From Parastagonospora avenae f. sp. tritici 18332-5 (Eukaryota > Ascomycota > Dothideomycetes > Pleosporales > Phaeosphaeriaceae): 64,000 nt of DNA. The first letter of the stretch is position 1. The number at the start of each line of letters is the position of its first letter. Below, piece after piece: positions 11,811 through 23,566 of this stretch. The position numbers and the translations under genes were made by a program. Below the pieces are notes generated by a model. It was not told the DNA's origin and made no database searches. It saw only the letters and a program-made list of their open reading frames with translations. Location of the stretch: assembly GCA_022559985.1 (NCBI GenBank), contig JAFJTR010000042.1, positions 186,001 through 250,000 of the forward strand. Reading direction: 5' to 3'.

Positions 11811-12655
11811 GGAGTACCCTTGAGTCTAGTATACGTCAACTGTAATGCAGAGGTTACGTCAGAGACTGTTTAAGTTAAGGCGGGAAGGAACATGCTCCAG
11901 ACCCCGCGTGGAGACATGTGCATGCGAGTCGAATTGATTAACTCGATCACCTCGACTTCGAGCAGACTTCGGGGCGTACTCATGCCCGCTTCTGCATCTT
12001 AAGGCGCGTCTCAGAAGCCAAGGACTTGCGTGTTCCATGGGCAATGATCCAGCATTTTGTCAAACTTAGTACGACACCAGGTAGCGCAACAATTCGAGCC
12101 CGTTCTTACGCACTACAGCGGACAGGATAGCGTAGCGATAGCTAAGGCTGTCTGTTTCTAAGGTCTCTCTAGAGATTCATTGCAGTCTAATAAACCTTTG
12201 AAGCTATACAGGCTGGTGTATAACTTGCTAAATAGTCTCTAAGGAGAGCGCAAGTTGAAGCAGAGCGAGCACGAATACCATAGTTGGAGCACCTGGTGAC
12301 GAGGGCATGACGGTGGCGTCGCCGGAAGCAGGCGGCTTCACATGGAGCATCTCAAATCATCTGCATGTAGAATGTGGAGTGAAGACAGTAGCAGCGACGG
12401 AACGCTCCGGTCAAAACGTCTGGATGATGATGATGAAAGTTGCGCTAGGCTCAAAAAGGGTCAGAGTGGTCGCGACGCGATTTAGCGATTCACGCGCTTC
12501 CTGCTGCCAACCCCCCGTTCGATCCCCTCTATCGCGATAGCAACACAACAAACATTCACTTGAGGGTTTCCGGCACCCGAACCAGCTCCTCAATCGCGCA
12601 TTGAGAGACTGCCTCTAGGATCAAGGACATATTACACCTCCACGACAGCGACATC
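11811..12655. other. Divergent intergenic region, SDR and MCM3 promoters
   Basis: No gene-like frame. Two ACGCG cores near 12475-12497 are listed separately. A weak imperfect inverted repeat (tctaaggtctctctagag near 12155 and tagtctctaaggag near 12232) is also present. Confidence 0.5.
12475..12497 (+). promoter_or_regulatory. Pair of MluI-cell-cycle-box-like elements upstream of MCM3
   Basis: acgcga (12475-12480) and acgcgc (12492-12497) lie 160-180 bases before the MCM3 ATG. MBF-type factors recognise ACGCGN and control G1/S genes, including MCM genes, in yeasts; assignment here is inference. Confidence 0.4.
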
Positions 12656-15353
12656 ATGGCCGAGTTCATCAGGGATGAGGATGAGCGCCGGCGCGTGAGG
12701 CTCGCGCAAGAGTTCCTCGACCCAGGTACGCTTTGGAAGAGGCCTGGGAGAACACAGAGCTAACTGCTCAATGTAGATGACGTAACAAAGCGAAGCTACA
12801 GGCCAGACATCTTGGTGATGCTGAATCGAGGAATGCGCAGACTCACAGTGCGTCGCTACATCTCACGAACAACAAGCGCAGACTGACGCCTCCCAGGTCA
12901 GCCTAGACGAGATCAGAGCACATAACCGGGAACTCGCCGACGGCCTACTCAACGAGCCTTTCGCCTTCGTCCAAGCCTTCGACACGGGCCTCAAAGATGT
13001 CGTCAAAACATTCACAGACCGGCCCAAATCCGAGACAGCCGACGAAGTGAAATACTACTGCGCCTACATTGGCAGCTTTGGAGAATTTTCGGTGAATCCG
13101 CGCACCCTCAGCTCGAACCAGCTGAACCACATGGTGTCTCTGGAGGGCATCGTGACCAAGACGTCGCTCGTGCGGCCCAAGATCGTGAAGAGCGTGCATT
13201 ACAACGAGAACCTGAAGAAGTTCCACATGCGCGAGTACACCGACCAGACCATGACGACAGGCGCTGCGAGTTCGAGCGTGTATCCGACCGAGGACGGCGA
13301 GGGCAATGCGCTTGTTACAGAGTACGGCTATTGCACGTACCGTGACCATCAGGTCATATCCATCCAGGAGATGCCGGAACGTGCACCTGCAGGTCAGCTG
13401 CCTCGCTCGGTTGATGTCATCATGGATGACGACCTGGTCGACCGCGTGAAACCTGGAGACAGAATCCAGCTTGTGGGCATTTACCGATCACTCGGAAATC
13501 GCAATGCTGGAACAGGCAGTTCGACCTTCCGAACTCTCATTCTAGCAAACAATGTGATATTGCTCTCATCGAAGTCCGGTGGAGGCATTGCGCAGGTCAA
13601 CATCACGGACACCGATATTCGCAATATCAACAAGATATCCAAAGACAGGCGTGTCTTCGAGATGCTCGCACAGTCTTTGGCACCCTCTATCTACGGACAT
13701 GACTATATCAAGAAGGCGATTCTTTTGTTCTTGCTTGGAGGGCAGGAGAAGAACCTCGAAAACGGCACTCACTTGAGGGGAGACATCAACATTTTGATGG
13801 TTGGTGACCCCTCGACAGCCAAGTCACAACTTCTCCGCTTCGTCTTGAACACTGCTCCCCTGGCTATCGCCACTACTGGTCGTGGATCTTCTGGTGTGGG
13901 TCTTACCGCGGCTGTCACCCAAGACAAGGAGACGGGAGAGCGACGTCTCGAAGCTGGTGCCATGGTCCTTGCTGATCGTGGTGTCGTCTGTATCGATGAA
14001 TTCGACAAGATGTCTGATGTTGATCGAGTTGCCATTCACGAAGTCATGGAACAACAGACGGTCACCATCGCCAAAGCTGGTATACACACTTCGCTCAACG
14101 CCCGATGCAGTGTCATTGCCGCCGCCAACCCCATCTTCGGCCAGTACGATGTTCACAAGGACCCTCATCGCAACATTGCTCTGCCGGATTCCCTGCTCTC
14201 GCGTTTCGATTTGCTCTTCGTCGTCACGGACGATATCGAAGATGCACGCGACAGGCAGATCTCCGAGCACGTACTACGTATGCATCGCTACCGCCAACCC
14301 GGTACAGAGGAAGGCGCGCCTGTTCGCGAAGATGGCGCTCAAGTACTCGGTGTTGGCCTTGATACCGAGACAGATGCCAACAGACCAACGGATGTTTACG
14401 AAAAGTTCAATCCTATGCTGCATTCTGGTGTAACAATCCAGCGTGGCCGAGGCGCAGCACGAAGGACTGAGGTATTGAGCATTCCCTTCATCAAGAAGTA
14501 CATCCAGTACGCCAAGCGTGCGAAGCCAATCCTCACAAAGGGCGCCGCAGATCATGTTGTAGAGGTCTACTCGGCACTGCGAAACGACCAACTAGACGCT
14601 GGTACACGGAAAACGTCTCCCATCACTGCGCGTACACTCGAGACCCTCATCCGTCTTTCTACTGCTCACGCAAAGGCGCGTCTTTCGAAGAATGTCGAAC
14701 TCAAAGATGCGAAGGTTGCCGCAGAGATCCTCCGTTTTGCACTGTTCAAGGAAGTCGTCGAGGACGATCGTCGCAAGCGAAGGCGAACGACTCGCGACCC
14801 TGATGCCATGTCTACCGACGGTGAATCGAGCGACGATGAGAACGGCGATGAGCAGGAAGCCACACAATCTCGTCGTACTGGTGGCGCATCAACGCGTAGC
14901 CAACCTACACGGACTCCGGCCGCCGACGACGGTGAAGACGAGGCAGACAACGAAGACCTTTACAGCGTCACACCAAGAACGCAGCGCACGACACAGCGCA
15001 CAAATGGTCGTACACAGTCATCCCGCGCAGGCGAGCCTTCTTCTCAGGTCAGCGCAGCCTCATCCCGACCAGAGTCACAGCTCCCAGCTACCCAGACCGA
15101 ATCACAAGACTCGCAAGGCATTTCGCCAGCGCGTCTGCAAGTGTTCCAAACCGCGCTTGGGCAGCTCATCGATGGCCCGCTGTTTGCCAATGATGCTGCA
15201 GATCTGGATCCTCTGGTTGCCGCTGTCAATTCGAGGTTGGGTGGAGGTGCTGGACGAGCAGCATTCGAGGAAGACGAGGCTAGACAGGCACTTGAAGCAC
15301 TCAGTGAGCGCAACAAGATCATGTTTACGGGTGATATGGTGTACAAGATCTAG
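12656..15353 (+). CDS. mcm3: DNA replication licensing factor MCM3
   Basis: Subunit of the MCM2-7 replicative helicase, nuclear, loaded at origins in G1. Exons 12656-12725, 12777-12847 and 12897-15353, giving 865 residues. The N-terminal domain contains the OB-fold segment MVSLEGIVTKTSLVRPKI. The AAA+ core has Walker A GDPSTAKSQ (about residue 350), Walker B VCIDEFDKM (about 410) and the arginine finger in SRFDLLF (about 482). The Walker A serine instead of glycine (GDPSTAKS) is characteristic of MCMs. The acidic, Ser/Gln-rich tail (about residues 630-760) is typical of Mcm3 and followed by a conserved C-terminal helix region. The start ATG begins MAEFIRDEDERRRV, matching family N-termini. 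Confidence 0.97.
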
Positions 15354-15780
15354 AGCTATAGATGAGCGGATGGGAAACGAGTCACGATATTGATTTATGA
15401 AGGATGATCAGGGTGGCATGTGGCGTTTTGAATAGCGATTATCTAGCGCTTCCTGCGTGGATCAATACCATTTTGCTTGGTTCTACTTTCGCTTTGAAGT
15501 TTCGACGCAGATGGAGCGAAGTATAACGCAGGCACATGTCCATCCTCGGACGTTCCGCCTTTATTTCCGGAAATCTTCAACGTCATGGACACCAGCGAGA
15601 ACCAAACTCGTACACAACCAATCGGCAAGGCATGAGCTTGCGATCAGCGGCCCGCAACCGTTGTACTAGACTCCACCATGGAAGTGATGATGTATTTGCG
15701 TAACGCAGCAGAGATGGATAAAAGCATTTATCATTGCAGTGCTGCCTACCCTCAGATCCACATAAACCACTTACCCTACT
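15354..15780. other. Intergenic, MCM3 3' flank and MRJP promoter
   Basis: No coding signal. A TATA-like gataaaag at about 15717 lies some 60 bases before the next ATG. Confidence 0.5.
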
Positions 15781-17064
15781 ATGTTACCATCAACCCTTCT
15801 CCCCACGCTGCTCCTCAGCACAGCAGTAGCAGCACAAGCAACCTACCCAAACTCCTCCCAAACAATCCTCCGCGTCGACCCCGGCCGCTACGGCCCGGAA
15901 ATCGAAGAATACCACTACTACTACGACCAATGGCCCATCGGCCTCGCCATCTCCAGCTCCGGCCGCTTCTTCGCCAGCTACACCCGCGGCAACTACACCT
16001 TCACTCTCGGCGAAGCCGTCAACAAAACCGCCGAGACACCCTATCCTGCAGGCCTCAACCTGCCCGTGTCACAGCTGAACACCAGCTGGAACGGCATCCT
16101 CTTCGGCTCAGGCAATTCCTCGGGCCTGATCAGTGTCCAGGCGCTGTACATCACGCCCGCTCACGAGCAGCGCGATGAGACGCTCTGGGTCGTGGACACG
16201 GGGCGTCCAACAATCAGTACCGAAACCGGGACAGAGATGCCGTATGCGCAGCCTGGAGGGCCAAAAATCATTGGCATCAGTCTGAAGAACGATAGTGTGT
16301 ATGCGACATACACATTCCCCGCGAGTGTGCATTTTCCAGACAGTTATATGAACGACATACGCTTTGACTTGCGCTCCGGCGTGACGGAGTCGGGGCAGGG
16401 TATTGCGTATATAGTGGATAGCAGCGATGAGGGACGGCCGGGGTTTATCATGTTGGACCTGGGCTCGGGCGAGAGTTGGCGGCGACTCACGCAGCATTCG
16501 AGTACGCTGCGGGTTGATCGCGATGTACCGAGTTACCAGGGGATGCCGTTTTATCAGCGGACGATGGGCGTGCCGGTGCAGACGTTAAGGGAGGGGTTGG
16601 ATGGGTTGCAGTTGTCGCCTGATGGGGAGAGATTGTATTACTCACCACTGACGTCGGATTACTTATTTTCTATCCCCACAGCGAATCTGCGCCTGCGGAC
16701 CGAAGACGATAATCTCGCGGAAATCAAAGCGGCGAGCAACGTTACGAATCACGGGCAAAGAGGCGGGAATGCGAATGGGTTTGAGGGGGATAGTAATGGG
16801 CTGGTTTATCAGCTTATGCCGGAGCATAATGCTGTGTATGCGTATAATCCGTCGACGCTGCAGACTGAGCCGTTTGTGCGCGATCCGAGGATTATCTGGC
16901 CGGATGGAGCGAGTATTGGGGAGGATGGGTACATGTATTTGAATATTAATCAGCTGCCGTATCAGCCGATGTGGAATAATGGGTCTGATGGGAGGTTACA
17001 TCCTGGTGCTGTGTTGAGGTGCAAGCTACCGAACGGAGGGAGGAAGATCACGTCGTTGCGATGA
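15781..17064 (+). CDS. Secreted Yellow/major-royal-jelly-protein-like protein
   Basis: Intronless, 427 residues. Signal peptide MLPSTLLPTLLLSTAVAAQA, then a six-bladed-propeller-type sequence of the MRJP/Yellow family: NDIRFDLRSGVTESG, RPGFIMLDLGSGESWRRL, DGLQLSPDGERLYYSPL, NGLVYQLMPEHNAVYAYNP and WPDGASIGEDGYMYL are the usual landmarks, in order. There are several N-glycosylation sequons (NSS, NYT, NKT, NTS). In insects the family includes dopachrome-related and nutritional proteins; the fungal role is not established. Some fungal members are called gluconolactonase-like because of the shared fold. Family confident, activity unknown. Confidence 0.88.
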   Translation: MLPSTLLPTLLLSTAVAAQATYPNSSQTILRVDPGRYGPEIEEYHYYYDQWPIGLAISSSGRFFASYTRGNYTFTLGEAVNKTAETPYPAGLNLPVSQLNTSWNGILFGSGNSSGLISVQALYITPAHEQRDETLWVVDTGRPTISTETGTEMPYAQPGGPKIIGISLKNDSVYATYTFPASVHFPDSYMNDIRFDLRSGVTESGQGIAYIVDSSDEGRPGFIMLDLGSGESWRRLTQHSSTLRVDRDVPSYQGMPFYQRTMGVPVQTLREGLDGLQLSPDGERLYYSPLTSDYLFSIPTANLRLRTEDDNLAEIKAASNVTNHGQRGGNANGFEGDSNGLVYQLMPEHNAVYAYNPSTLQTEPFVRDPRIIWPDGASIGEDGYMYLNINQLPYQPMWNNGSDGRLHPGAVLRCKLPNGGRKITSLR

Positions 17065-17521
17065 AGAGCACGGAAGCCGTCCAACACTCCGAGAAAAGTC
17101 AGAGAGTGAAACCTTTGAGATTACGAAGTATTGCTTCGAAAACGCCAGATCCTTAAAGGATGCCAAGGGTTTTTGTCCCTTTGACCAAGGTCCCAAACTT
17201 TCAAATCGCTGTGCTGTACAAAGAAGTCCAAGAACCGTTGTCCCTTTCGACATGAGCCAAAAACCTTTTGAGCTCGCTGTGCTGCACAAGAACTCGAGAC
17301 GCATGTACATCTGGCCATCGAAGGGCTGCTCTGCGTAGCTCGCAGTATCGTAAAACTCCGTGTCGCAATGCCGTCAAATCCATCAATCGCTGAAAAACGC
17401 CACTGATGCCTTGCATGAAATCATACCGAACGCCGCGCTCAACATGGGTATCAAATCAAAGGGGAGGGGGAACATCACGTAGAGAAGGTGACGAGTCCTC
17501 TCTACAGATAACGTTTAGTAC
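17065..17521. other. Convergent intergenic region with a local tandem repeat
   Basis: Lies between the MRJP-like stop and the RBM26-like stop. It holds a 65-bp imperfect tandem repeat (listed next) and no credible gene. Confidence 0.55.
17162..17292. repeat. Imperfect tandem duplication, 65-bp unit, two copies
   Basis: Unit 1 begins gccaagggtttttgtccctt and unit 2 begins tccaagaaccgttgtccctt, 65 bases later. Both continue through a shared tcgctgtgctg followed by tacaaagaa or cacaagaa. In all minus-strand frames the copies translate to related peptides, for example LVQHSELKRFLAHVERDN and FVQHSDLKVWDLGQRDKN. Coding origin cannot be excluded but no start or splice context supports a gene. Confidence 0.7.
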
Positions 17522-19995
17522 TTACAGAAAGTCATCCACATCATCTGCGACATCCAGGTCCTGTTCCACTTGTTCGTTTTCCTCAGCCTCGACCTTGATC
17601 TGCTCCTCGACAGTGTCTGAGGAATCGACGTCATCGTGGGGGTTGGTGTTGTCTTCAACGTGGAATTCGTTGCTGGCGGCGGTCTCGGTCTCTTTGGTCG
17701 TGGTGCTGGCTGGCAGACCGCCGAAAGCGTCGTTGGGAACCCAGGCTAACTCAAGTTCACCGACATCAGGAATCTGGCGGGAGTTGTCGATGAACTGTGC
17801 ACGTTAAGATGAGGTGTAATACAAGTACAGAAAACTCGACTTACCGTCTCGGCCTGGTAGCGATACTCAAAGGTCAGAATGACCACATCAGGCTGCTCAG
17901 GATGTGGTTGTATGCTGGTACATTCTGGCATGTTCTATCGCATTATCAGTGTTTGTCAGCAGTGTATACGCCTCTTCCATGCTTACCACAAGATACTGGC
18001 GGAGTGCCTCGTCCCGAGAGGTCTCTTTTTCGATGCCTGAAACAGCCAAACGGCGTGGGCGATTGTCCAGTCTCTTTACACTGCTCTTGCTGATTCGGCC
18101 AAGATATCCACCTCTGCGTGCACCGCGACCTCGACGGATTCCGCGACGAAGGCCCTGTCCGCGACCTACAGAGGGAGGCTCTTTCAGCGTAAAGAGGTTC
18201 TCTGCTTCCAATGCCAGGTTAGCTAGGCCTGGAGACTGTTCCTTAGGCAGGCCGACATTGTAGTCTACACCCAGCTCGGCAAGCTGCTGTCTGATTTGCT
18301 TCGTCTCGACATCGTTTTCTTTGAGTCGCCTCTCAATGTCGGCAGCCTTGGCATCTGCTTCCTGAGTCTTCCTGCGGCGCTCCTCGAATGCCTTCTGCGC
18401 CTCGGCTTGACGCTTAGCAATCTCTTCAGGATCCAAGCGATCGTCTTGCGTGTAGAAATTGTCACCGTCACCCATCTCAACGTCCCCAACGAAGGCTCCC
18501 TCGTCGTAGTCCTGCTTGTACCAGTATACCTTGACAAAGCGGTTCTCAAAGACAGCCTTTGGGCTCATATAAGCTCCGGTTGCCGCAGCATTGTCCTCAA
18601 ACTTTACAATCGCGAGGCTCTTGAAGATGTGCATCTGGACGTCAACAACTGTGCCAAACTCAGAGAAAAACGCTCGAACTTCTTCTTCGCGGAGTTTCTC
18701 ATTGGGGATCTGCTCTACAACAAGTGTTGTGTTCGTGTGGTCGTAAGATGGACCAAGCATCGAGAATGCCGCACGAGCTTTGACAGCTTTGCCGCCGCCA
18801 TGTCGCGTTCGATTTGAACCCAGCGATGGCTGGTCCGGATCGTACTCAGGTACAGCTTGTGGTGTATCATCGGCGTCCCCGTGTTCGAAGGCACACAGGA
18901 CACCGAGAGCACAGAAGCCCTTATCGTGGTAGCTGTAACATTTGCCTACGTGCAATTGTCCACCCGCATGACTGCCCTGGGCATTAACCGGAGAAAGCGG
19001 AGGCAAGCCGCCCATGTTTGTACTCATGGCTGCCATCATGGACATGAATGCCATCGGGTTGTTCATCATCTCAAATGGCATGGGGCCAGGAGGCGGAGGG
19101 GGCAGATCTGCCATGTTGGCCGCATTCGGTATGTTCGACATAGGCCTAGGCGGGAGCCCATGCACAGTGGGTATAGACGGGAGCCCAGGTGCTGTAGGCA
19201 TAGGCGCGAACGTAGGTAGAGCATGCTGAGGCCGGAATGCTGCAGCACCACCGCGTAAAGTGCGAATTCCACCTCTGCCAGTCGCTTGCTTGATCGGCCT
19301 GCTCCCATTACTGGCGGCATTGTAATGAGAATCGGTCTCGTCGCGTGCCTCGCTCGCTTCACGCCATTCCAGCTTCCGCTTCCTGCGTCCCTTCTTCACA
19401 GCCCCGGGTTCAGGATGCGATGATATGGTGCTTATAGCAGACGGGCCTGTGGGTGGATCGAATCGCGAGGCAAGCGGGGGCGAGGTCCTGGACGCATTTG
19501 GTGTGCTCGCAACGGATGAGTTTCGGCTCGATCGTGATCCTCTCCTGGACTGCGAATTTGTGCCGTTCGCGTTCCCTTTGGCCGGAGCGCGGGGGATGAA
19601 AGCTCTAGTTTTGATAACTTTAACAACCTCATCTACGAACGCCGCCGTGTCTGCTGAATGTTAGCGATACCATCCCATGCCGAGTGCAGCATGCGACACT
19701 TACTGTCTTGCAAGAAGTCTTGGAGGCTCTCGAGGCAGTTCTTCTTGAGACCTCTCTATATCATGATTAGCTGGAACAACTTTAATCCCAATTTTCTGTT
19801 AATAAAATACCTCAGTAGTGTTCGCAGAGACGAGGGCAAGCACATAGTCTGCTAAGACGGCGCTGTCGGCATCACAGCTGTCACTGTCAGTGTTGCGCCC
19901 AATGTTGGGGTTTGGATAGCTTGCACTTACATTTTCTCGACTTTCGGCAACAGCCAGTCCCTGAATGCGCCTGAGTCCTCGTCGCGAAGCAACAT
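17522..19995 (-). CDS. PWI-CCCH-RRM RNA-binding protein (RBM26/RBM27-like)
   Basis: Nuclear RNA-binding protein; animal RBM26/27 and fission yeast Rmn1 act with exosome-linked RNA surveillance, so a similar role is inferred. Exons 19995-19931, 19877-19811, 19755-19704, 19653-17987, 17934-17845, 17794-17522 (737 residues). Residues 1-80 form a PWI-like helical domain spread over four exons. A single zinc finger C-x8-C-x5-C-x3-H (KCYSYHDKGFCALGVLCAFEH, about 300-319) is followed by an RRM (NTTLVVEQIPNEKL to VFENRFVKVYW, about 369-440), a charged coiled coil (about 470-525), an RG-rich patch and a C-terminal RRM-like half (VVILTFEYRYQAET, GELELAWVPN). The tail is acidic. The order PWI, CCCH, RRM, coiled coil is the RBM26/27 architecture. 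Confidence 0.88.
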
Positions 19996-20740
19996 GGCGG
20001 CGTTGCGATCAGATCACACGCAGGTGCGACCGCGAAAGATCGAGGTAGATTTGGGCAGTTCTATTGCGTGGATATTGCGCTGCTGCAGGCCGTGAAGTCG
20101 CGCGCTCGCTAGCGCGCCTGCGGGGTCATAGCTTCAGATTCAAACCCGTGCTCACGTGATCAGAGCAGCCCCACTACATTCACAGCATGGGCCAAAAACA
20201 AACGCTCCGAGCTTGGATCGTTGTCCGTGCCGAACGCCCTCCAGATTGCTTTAAATTCCGAAGCAGCATGCTGCGAGAGCAAATTATATAAACCAGAGTA
20301 TCAAACGGTCGATACCCGTCAGATGTGGGCATGATGGCTGGTCATATGCCAATGAGCGGGTATCTGCTGATGATTGTTATGGTAGTACACCAACCAGACA
20401 CAACGGTCACATGCTCGGTGTCGATGAGAAACAAGAAACAGCAGGTGGCCTTGCAGTAGAGCGAACGATGAATGATTTGTGCAATATAGCTTGATTCGTT
20501 CTAACTATACTACACTCTGAACAGCTAGGAAAAGATCATCACTACCGTCTCTTGAGTCCAAAGCCCCAAGAAGCCGACTAGATCAAGGGCGCGTCGCCCG
20601 AACCGACATTTACTGTTACTGATCGCTTAAAAGGGAATCATGCGTGTCATGCAGCGACCAGCGGCTTCGAGCGAGCCCATGCTTGTCGATTGCTCCGAAT
20701 GCCTGAGGAAAGGAAATCTAACACTTTTGAAAGCCTTCCT
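19996..20740. other. Intergenic: RBM26-like promoter and eEF2 3' flank
   Basis: No gene-like frame or RNA gene recognised in about 745 bases. Confidence 0.5.
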
Positions 20741-23566
20741 TTATAGCTTGTCGTAGTACTGCAGCGACGATTAGCAAGTGCGTTTATGCAATTTGGACTA
20801 GAGTAACTTACGTTGTTAACATCCGGAACCTCGATCTTGATACCCTTGCGTTTCCGCATCTCGGCGACGATCTTTCCAGGCAGCGAGGTGGCGTCAAGTG
20901 GCGATCCACCCTGGAGAACCTGCCAATGGTCGAAGACCAATTGTGGGAAGGCCTGTCCGGCAGTGTTTGATCGCAGATCGGCGGTGAAACCGAAGGACTC
21001 GTTGACGGGCAGGTAAGCCTTGATGTTGAACAGAGGAGTACCAACACGCTGGTTCTCCTCGAAGACGTGACCACGTCGTCGGGTGAGCACACCGTAGATA
21101 CCACCCATAGCCTGCTCGGGAACCTGGATCTCGACCAGGTAGACGGGCTCCTGCAGAGCAGGGTCGGCAAGGAGGGCAGCGGCGTACAGGACACGACGCG
21201 CAGTAGGGATGATCTGACCACCACCACGATGGATAGCATCGGCATGGAGAGTGACATCCATGATGTTGAAGCGGATGGAACGCATAGGCTCCTCGGCAAC
21301 GGGACCTTCCTTGGTGGCCCACTGGAAACCGGAGACGACGGAGTCCTTGATTTCGTTCAGGTACTGAACAGCCTTGGTCTGGTCGACGAGCAAGTTGGCA
21401 CCAGTGGTCTCAGGACCGAAGCACCAAATCTTACGGGCATCGGTGACATCCCAGCCGTGTTCATCAGCCAGGATACGGGCACGAGCCTTGAAATCGTCAC
21501 GGGGACCAATCTTGCCCTGCTCGATAGCCATGGAGACCTCTTCGTCCAAAGGCTGAGCAACAACGTAGAGACGGTTGTGCTTGTTGGGCGACTTGGACAG
21601 AGCGGTCATGCTGGAGGTACCGCGGACAGTCTCACGGTACTGCACAACGGGGTCGGAAACACGGAGAGGAACACCGGCGTGGTCCTCCTCGAGATCCTTC
21701 AAGCAAATCTCCAAGTGAAGTTCACCAGCACCGGCGACGACGTGCTCACCAGAGTCGGAGATGTAGGTCAACACACAAGGGTCGGACTTGGAGAGACGCT
21801 TAAGACCCTCGACGAGCTTGGGAAGATCCTGGGCGTTCTTGACCTCAACGGAACGACGAACGACAGGAGAGACGGAGAACTTCATGACCTTGAGGTTGTG
21901 GGCAGTCTCGTTGGTGGTAAGAGTACCAGACTTGAGCAAGAACTGGTCAACACCGACGAGACCGAGAATGTTACCGGCTGGCACGTTCTCAATGGGCTCA
22001 ACGAAACGACCCATCATGAGAATGGTACGCTGAATGGCCTTGATGAACAAGTCCTCCTTCTTTCCAGGGATGTAGTTGGGGCCCTGGATGCGGACCTTGA
22101 GACCGGACTTGACGGTACCGGAGAAGACACGACCGAAAGCGTAGAAACGACCCTTGTCGGAAGTGGGTACCATCTTGGAGACGTACAACATGAGAGGACC
22201 GTTGGCATCGCAGTCGCGGATACCAATGGCGTTGACGTCGTCGTGGGGACCCTCGTACAGAGTCTCCATACGGTACTTCTGGGCAGTGACGGGAGAAGGA
22301 AGGTGGAGAACCATCATCTCGAGGAGAGCGTCAGCGGCAGGAAGGAACTTGCGCATGACGACCTTGAGGAGCTGCTTGCCCTCGAGGTCCTTCTCCTCGC
22401 TGGTGAGCTTGATCTCAAGCTTCTCGAGGAGAGTTGGGATCTCGTCGGTCTTGAAGTTCATGACGACGTTGAAGACGCGGAAGATGGGGTCAAGGATGAA
22501 CTGGTTGAAAGCACGCTCGAGCTGCTTACCCTCATGAGTGCCAACCTTGGTCCACTTCTTGGTCTTGGGGTTGAAGTAGCTGTCGCCCCAGAGACGCTCC
22601 ATCATCTTGTTCTTGTCAACACCGAACTTCTTGGCGTATTTGGCAGCGAACTGGCGGATGGTGAAGGCCCATCCGTGCAGACCGGAACCGAAGGCAATGG
22701 TACCCTTCTCGGGGTACACCTGGACATCACCGAGGGACTTATCGAAGTAGGTGGCGATGACGACGTTGACAGACTCGATGACACGAGAGAAGTTCTGGTA
22801 CAAGTCCTCCTTGGAGACCTGGAGCTCGAGAAGAGCACGGTCGACCTTGTTGATGATGACAACGGGCTTGATACGCTCACCAAGAGCCTGACGGAGCACA
22901 GTCTCGGTCTGGACGCACACACCTTCGATGGTGTCAACGACGACGAGCGCACCGTCAGTGACACGGAGAGCGGCAGTGACCTCAGATGAGAAATCAACGT
23001 GACCAGGTGAGTCGATCAAGTTGATCAAGAACTCGTTCTTCTCGGTCTTGACGGGAATGTCCTTGAGGTCCTCCTCGTCGAGAAGCTGGGCGAACAGGGA
23101 GATAGCGGTGGACTTGATGGTCACACCACGCTCCTGCTCGTCAGCGCGGGTGTCTGTGAAACGCGCAGATCCGGCCTTGGCGGCGGAAATGATACCAGCG
23201 CGCTGGACGAGAGAGTCGGTGAGGGTGGACTTGCCGTGGTCGACTAAGGCGGGGTATGTCAGCTATTTGCTCTTCATCACTGCGCGGGGGTTCGTCTGGG
23301 CTCTTACCGTGGGCAATGACGGACATGTTACGGATGTTCGCCGGGTTGTCCATGAGACCACGGATCTGTGGCGCTGTTAGTATCCTGTGTTCATCTCTTG
23401 CCAATCTCATCGGATGTAGCGGGCGATGCGTGCTCGGAACGTACCTCCTCGACCGTGAAGCTGCGACATTGTTAGCAAGATTGTCACTAAAAAATTCGTT
23501 ACGAAAGCTAGAGCCTCCCGGGGTTCGAAGACGGAAGCAATGCGCAAAGGCGACTTACTTGACCAT
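20741..23566 (-). CDS. eef2: Translation elongation factor 2 (eEF2)
   Basis: GTPase that drives ribosome translocation in the cytosol. Exons 23566-23559 (8 nt, ATGGTCAA), 23460-23445 (16 nt), 23365-23308, 23243-20812 and 20758-20741 (encoding YYDKL), giving 843 residues, the usual eEF2 length. G1 motif AHVDHGKST spans the third junction; RGVTIKSTAIS is switch I, DSPGHVDF the G3 motif and NKVDRALLE the G4 motif. The diphthamide loop LHADAIHRGGGQ (His near residue 700) is intact, as is the C-terminal VPDVNNYYDKL. Codons are strongly biased towards C-ending forms, as expected for a very highly expressed gene; this bias also leaves a 640-codon antisense open frame. Confidence 0.98.

Noticed and set aside
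12130..12260. Imperfect inverted repeat upstream of MCM3
   Set aside because: Short, with several mismatches and a long spacer; not distinguishable from chance.
13824..14270. Minus-strand frame inside MCM3
   Set aside because: Shadow of the conserved AAA+ core of MCM3.
21067..22989. 640-codon plus-strand open frame antisense to eEF2
   Set aside because: It is the complement of the strongly codon-biased eEF2 exon; its Leu/Val/Asp/Glu-heavy sequence has no domain and no splice or start context.
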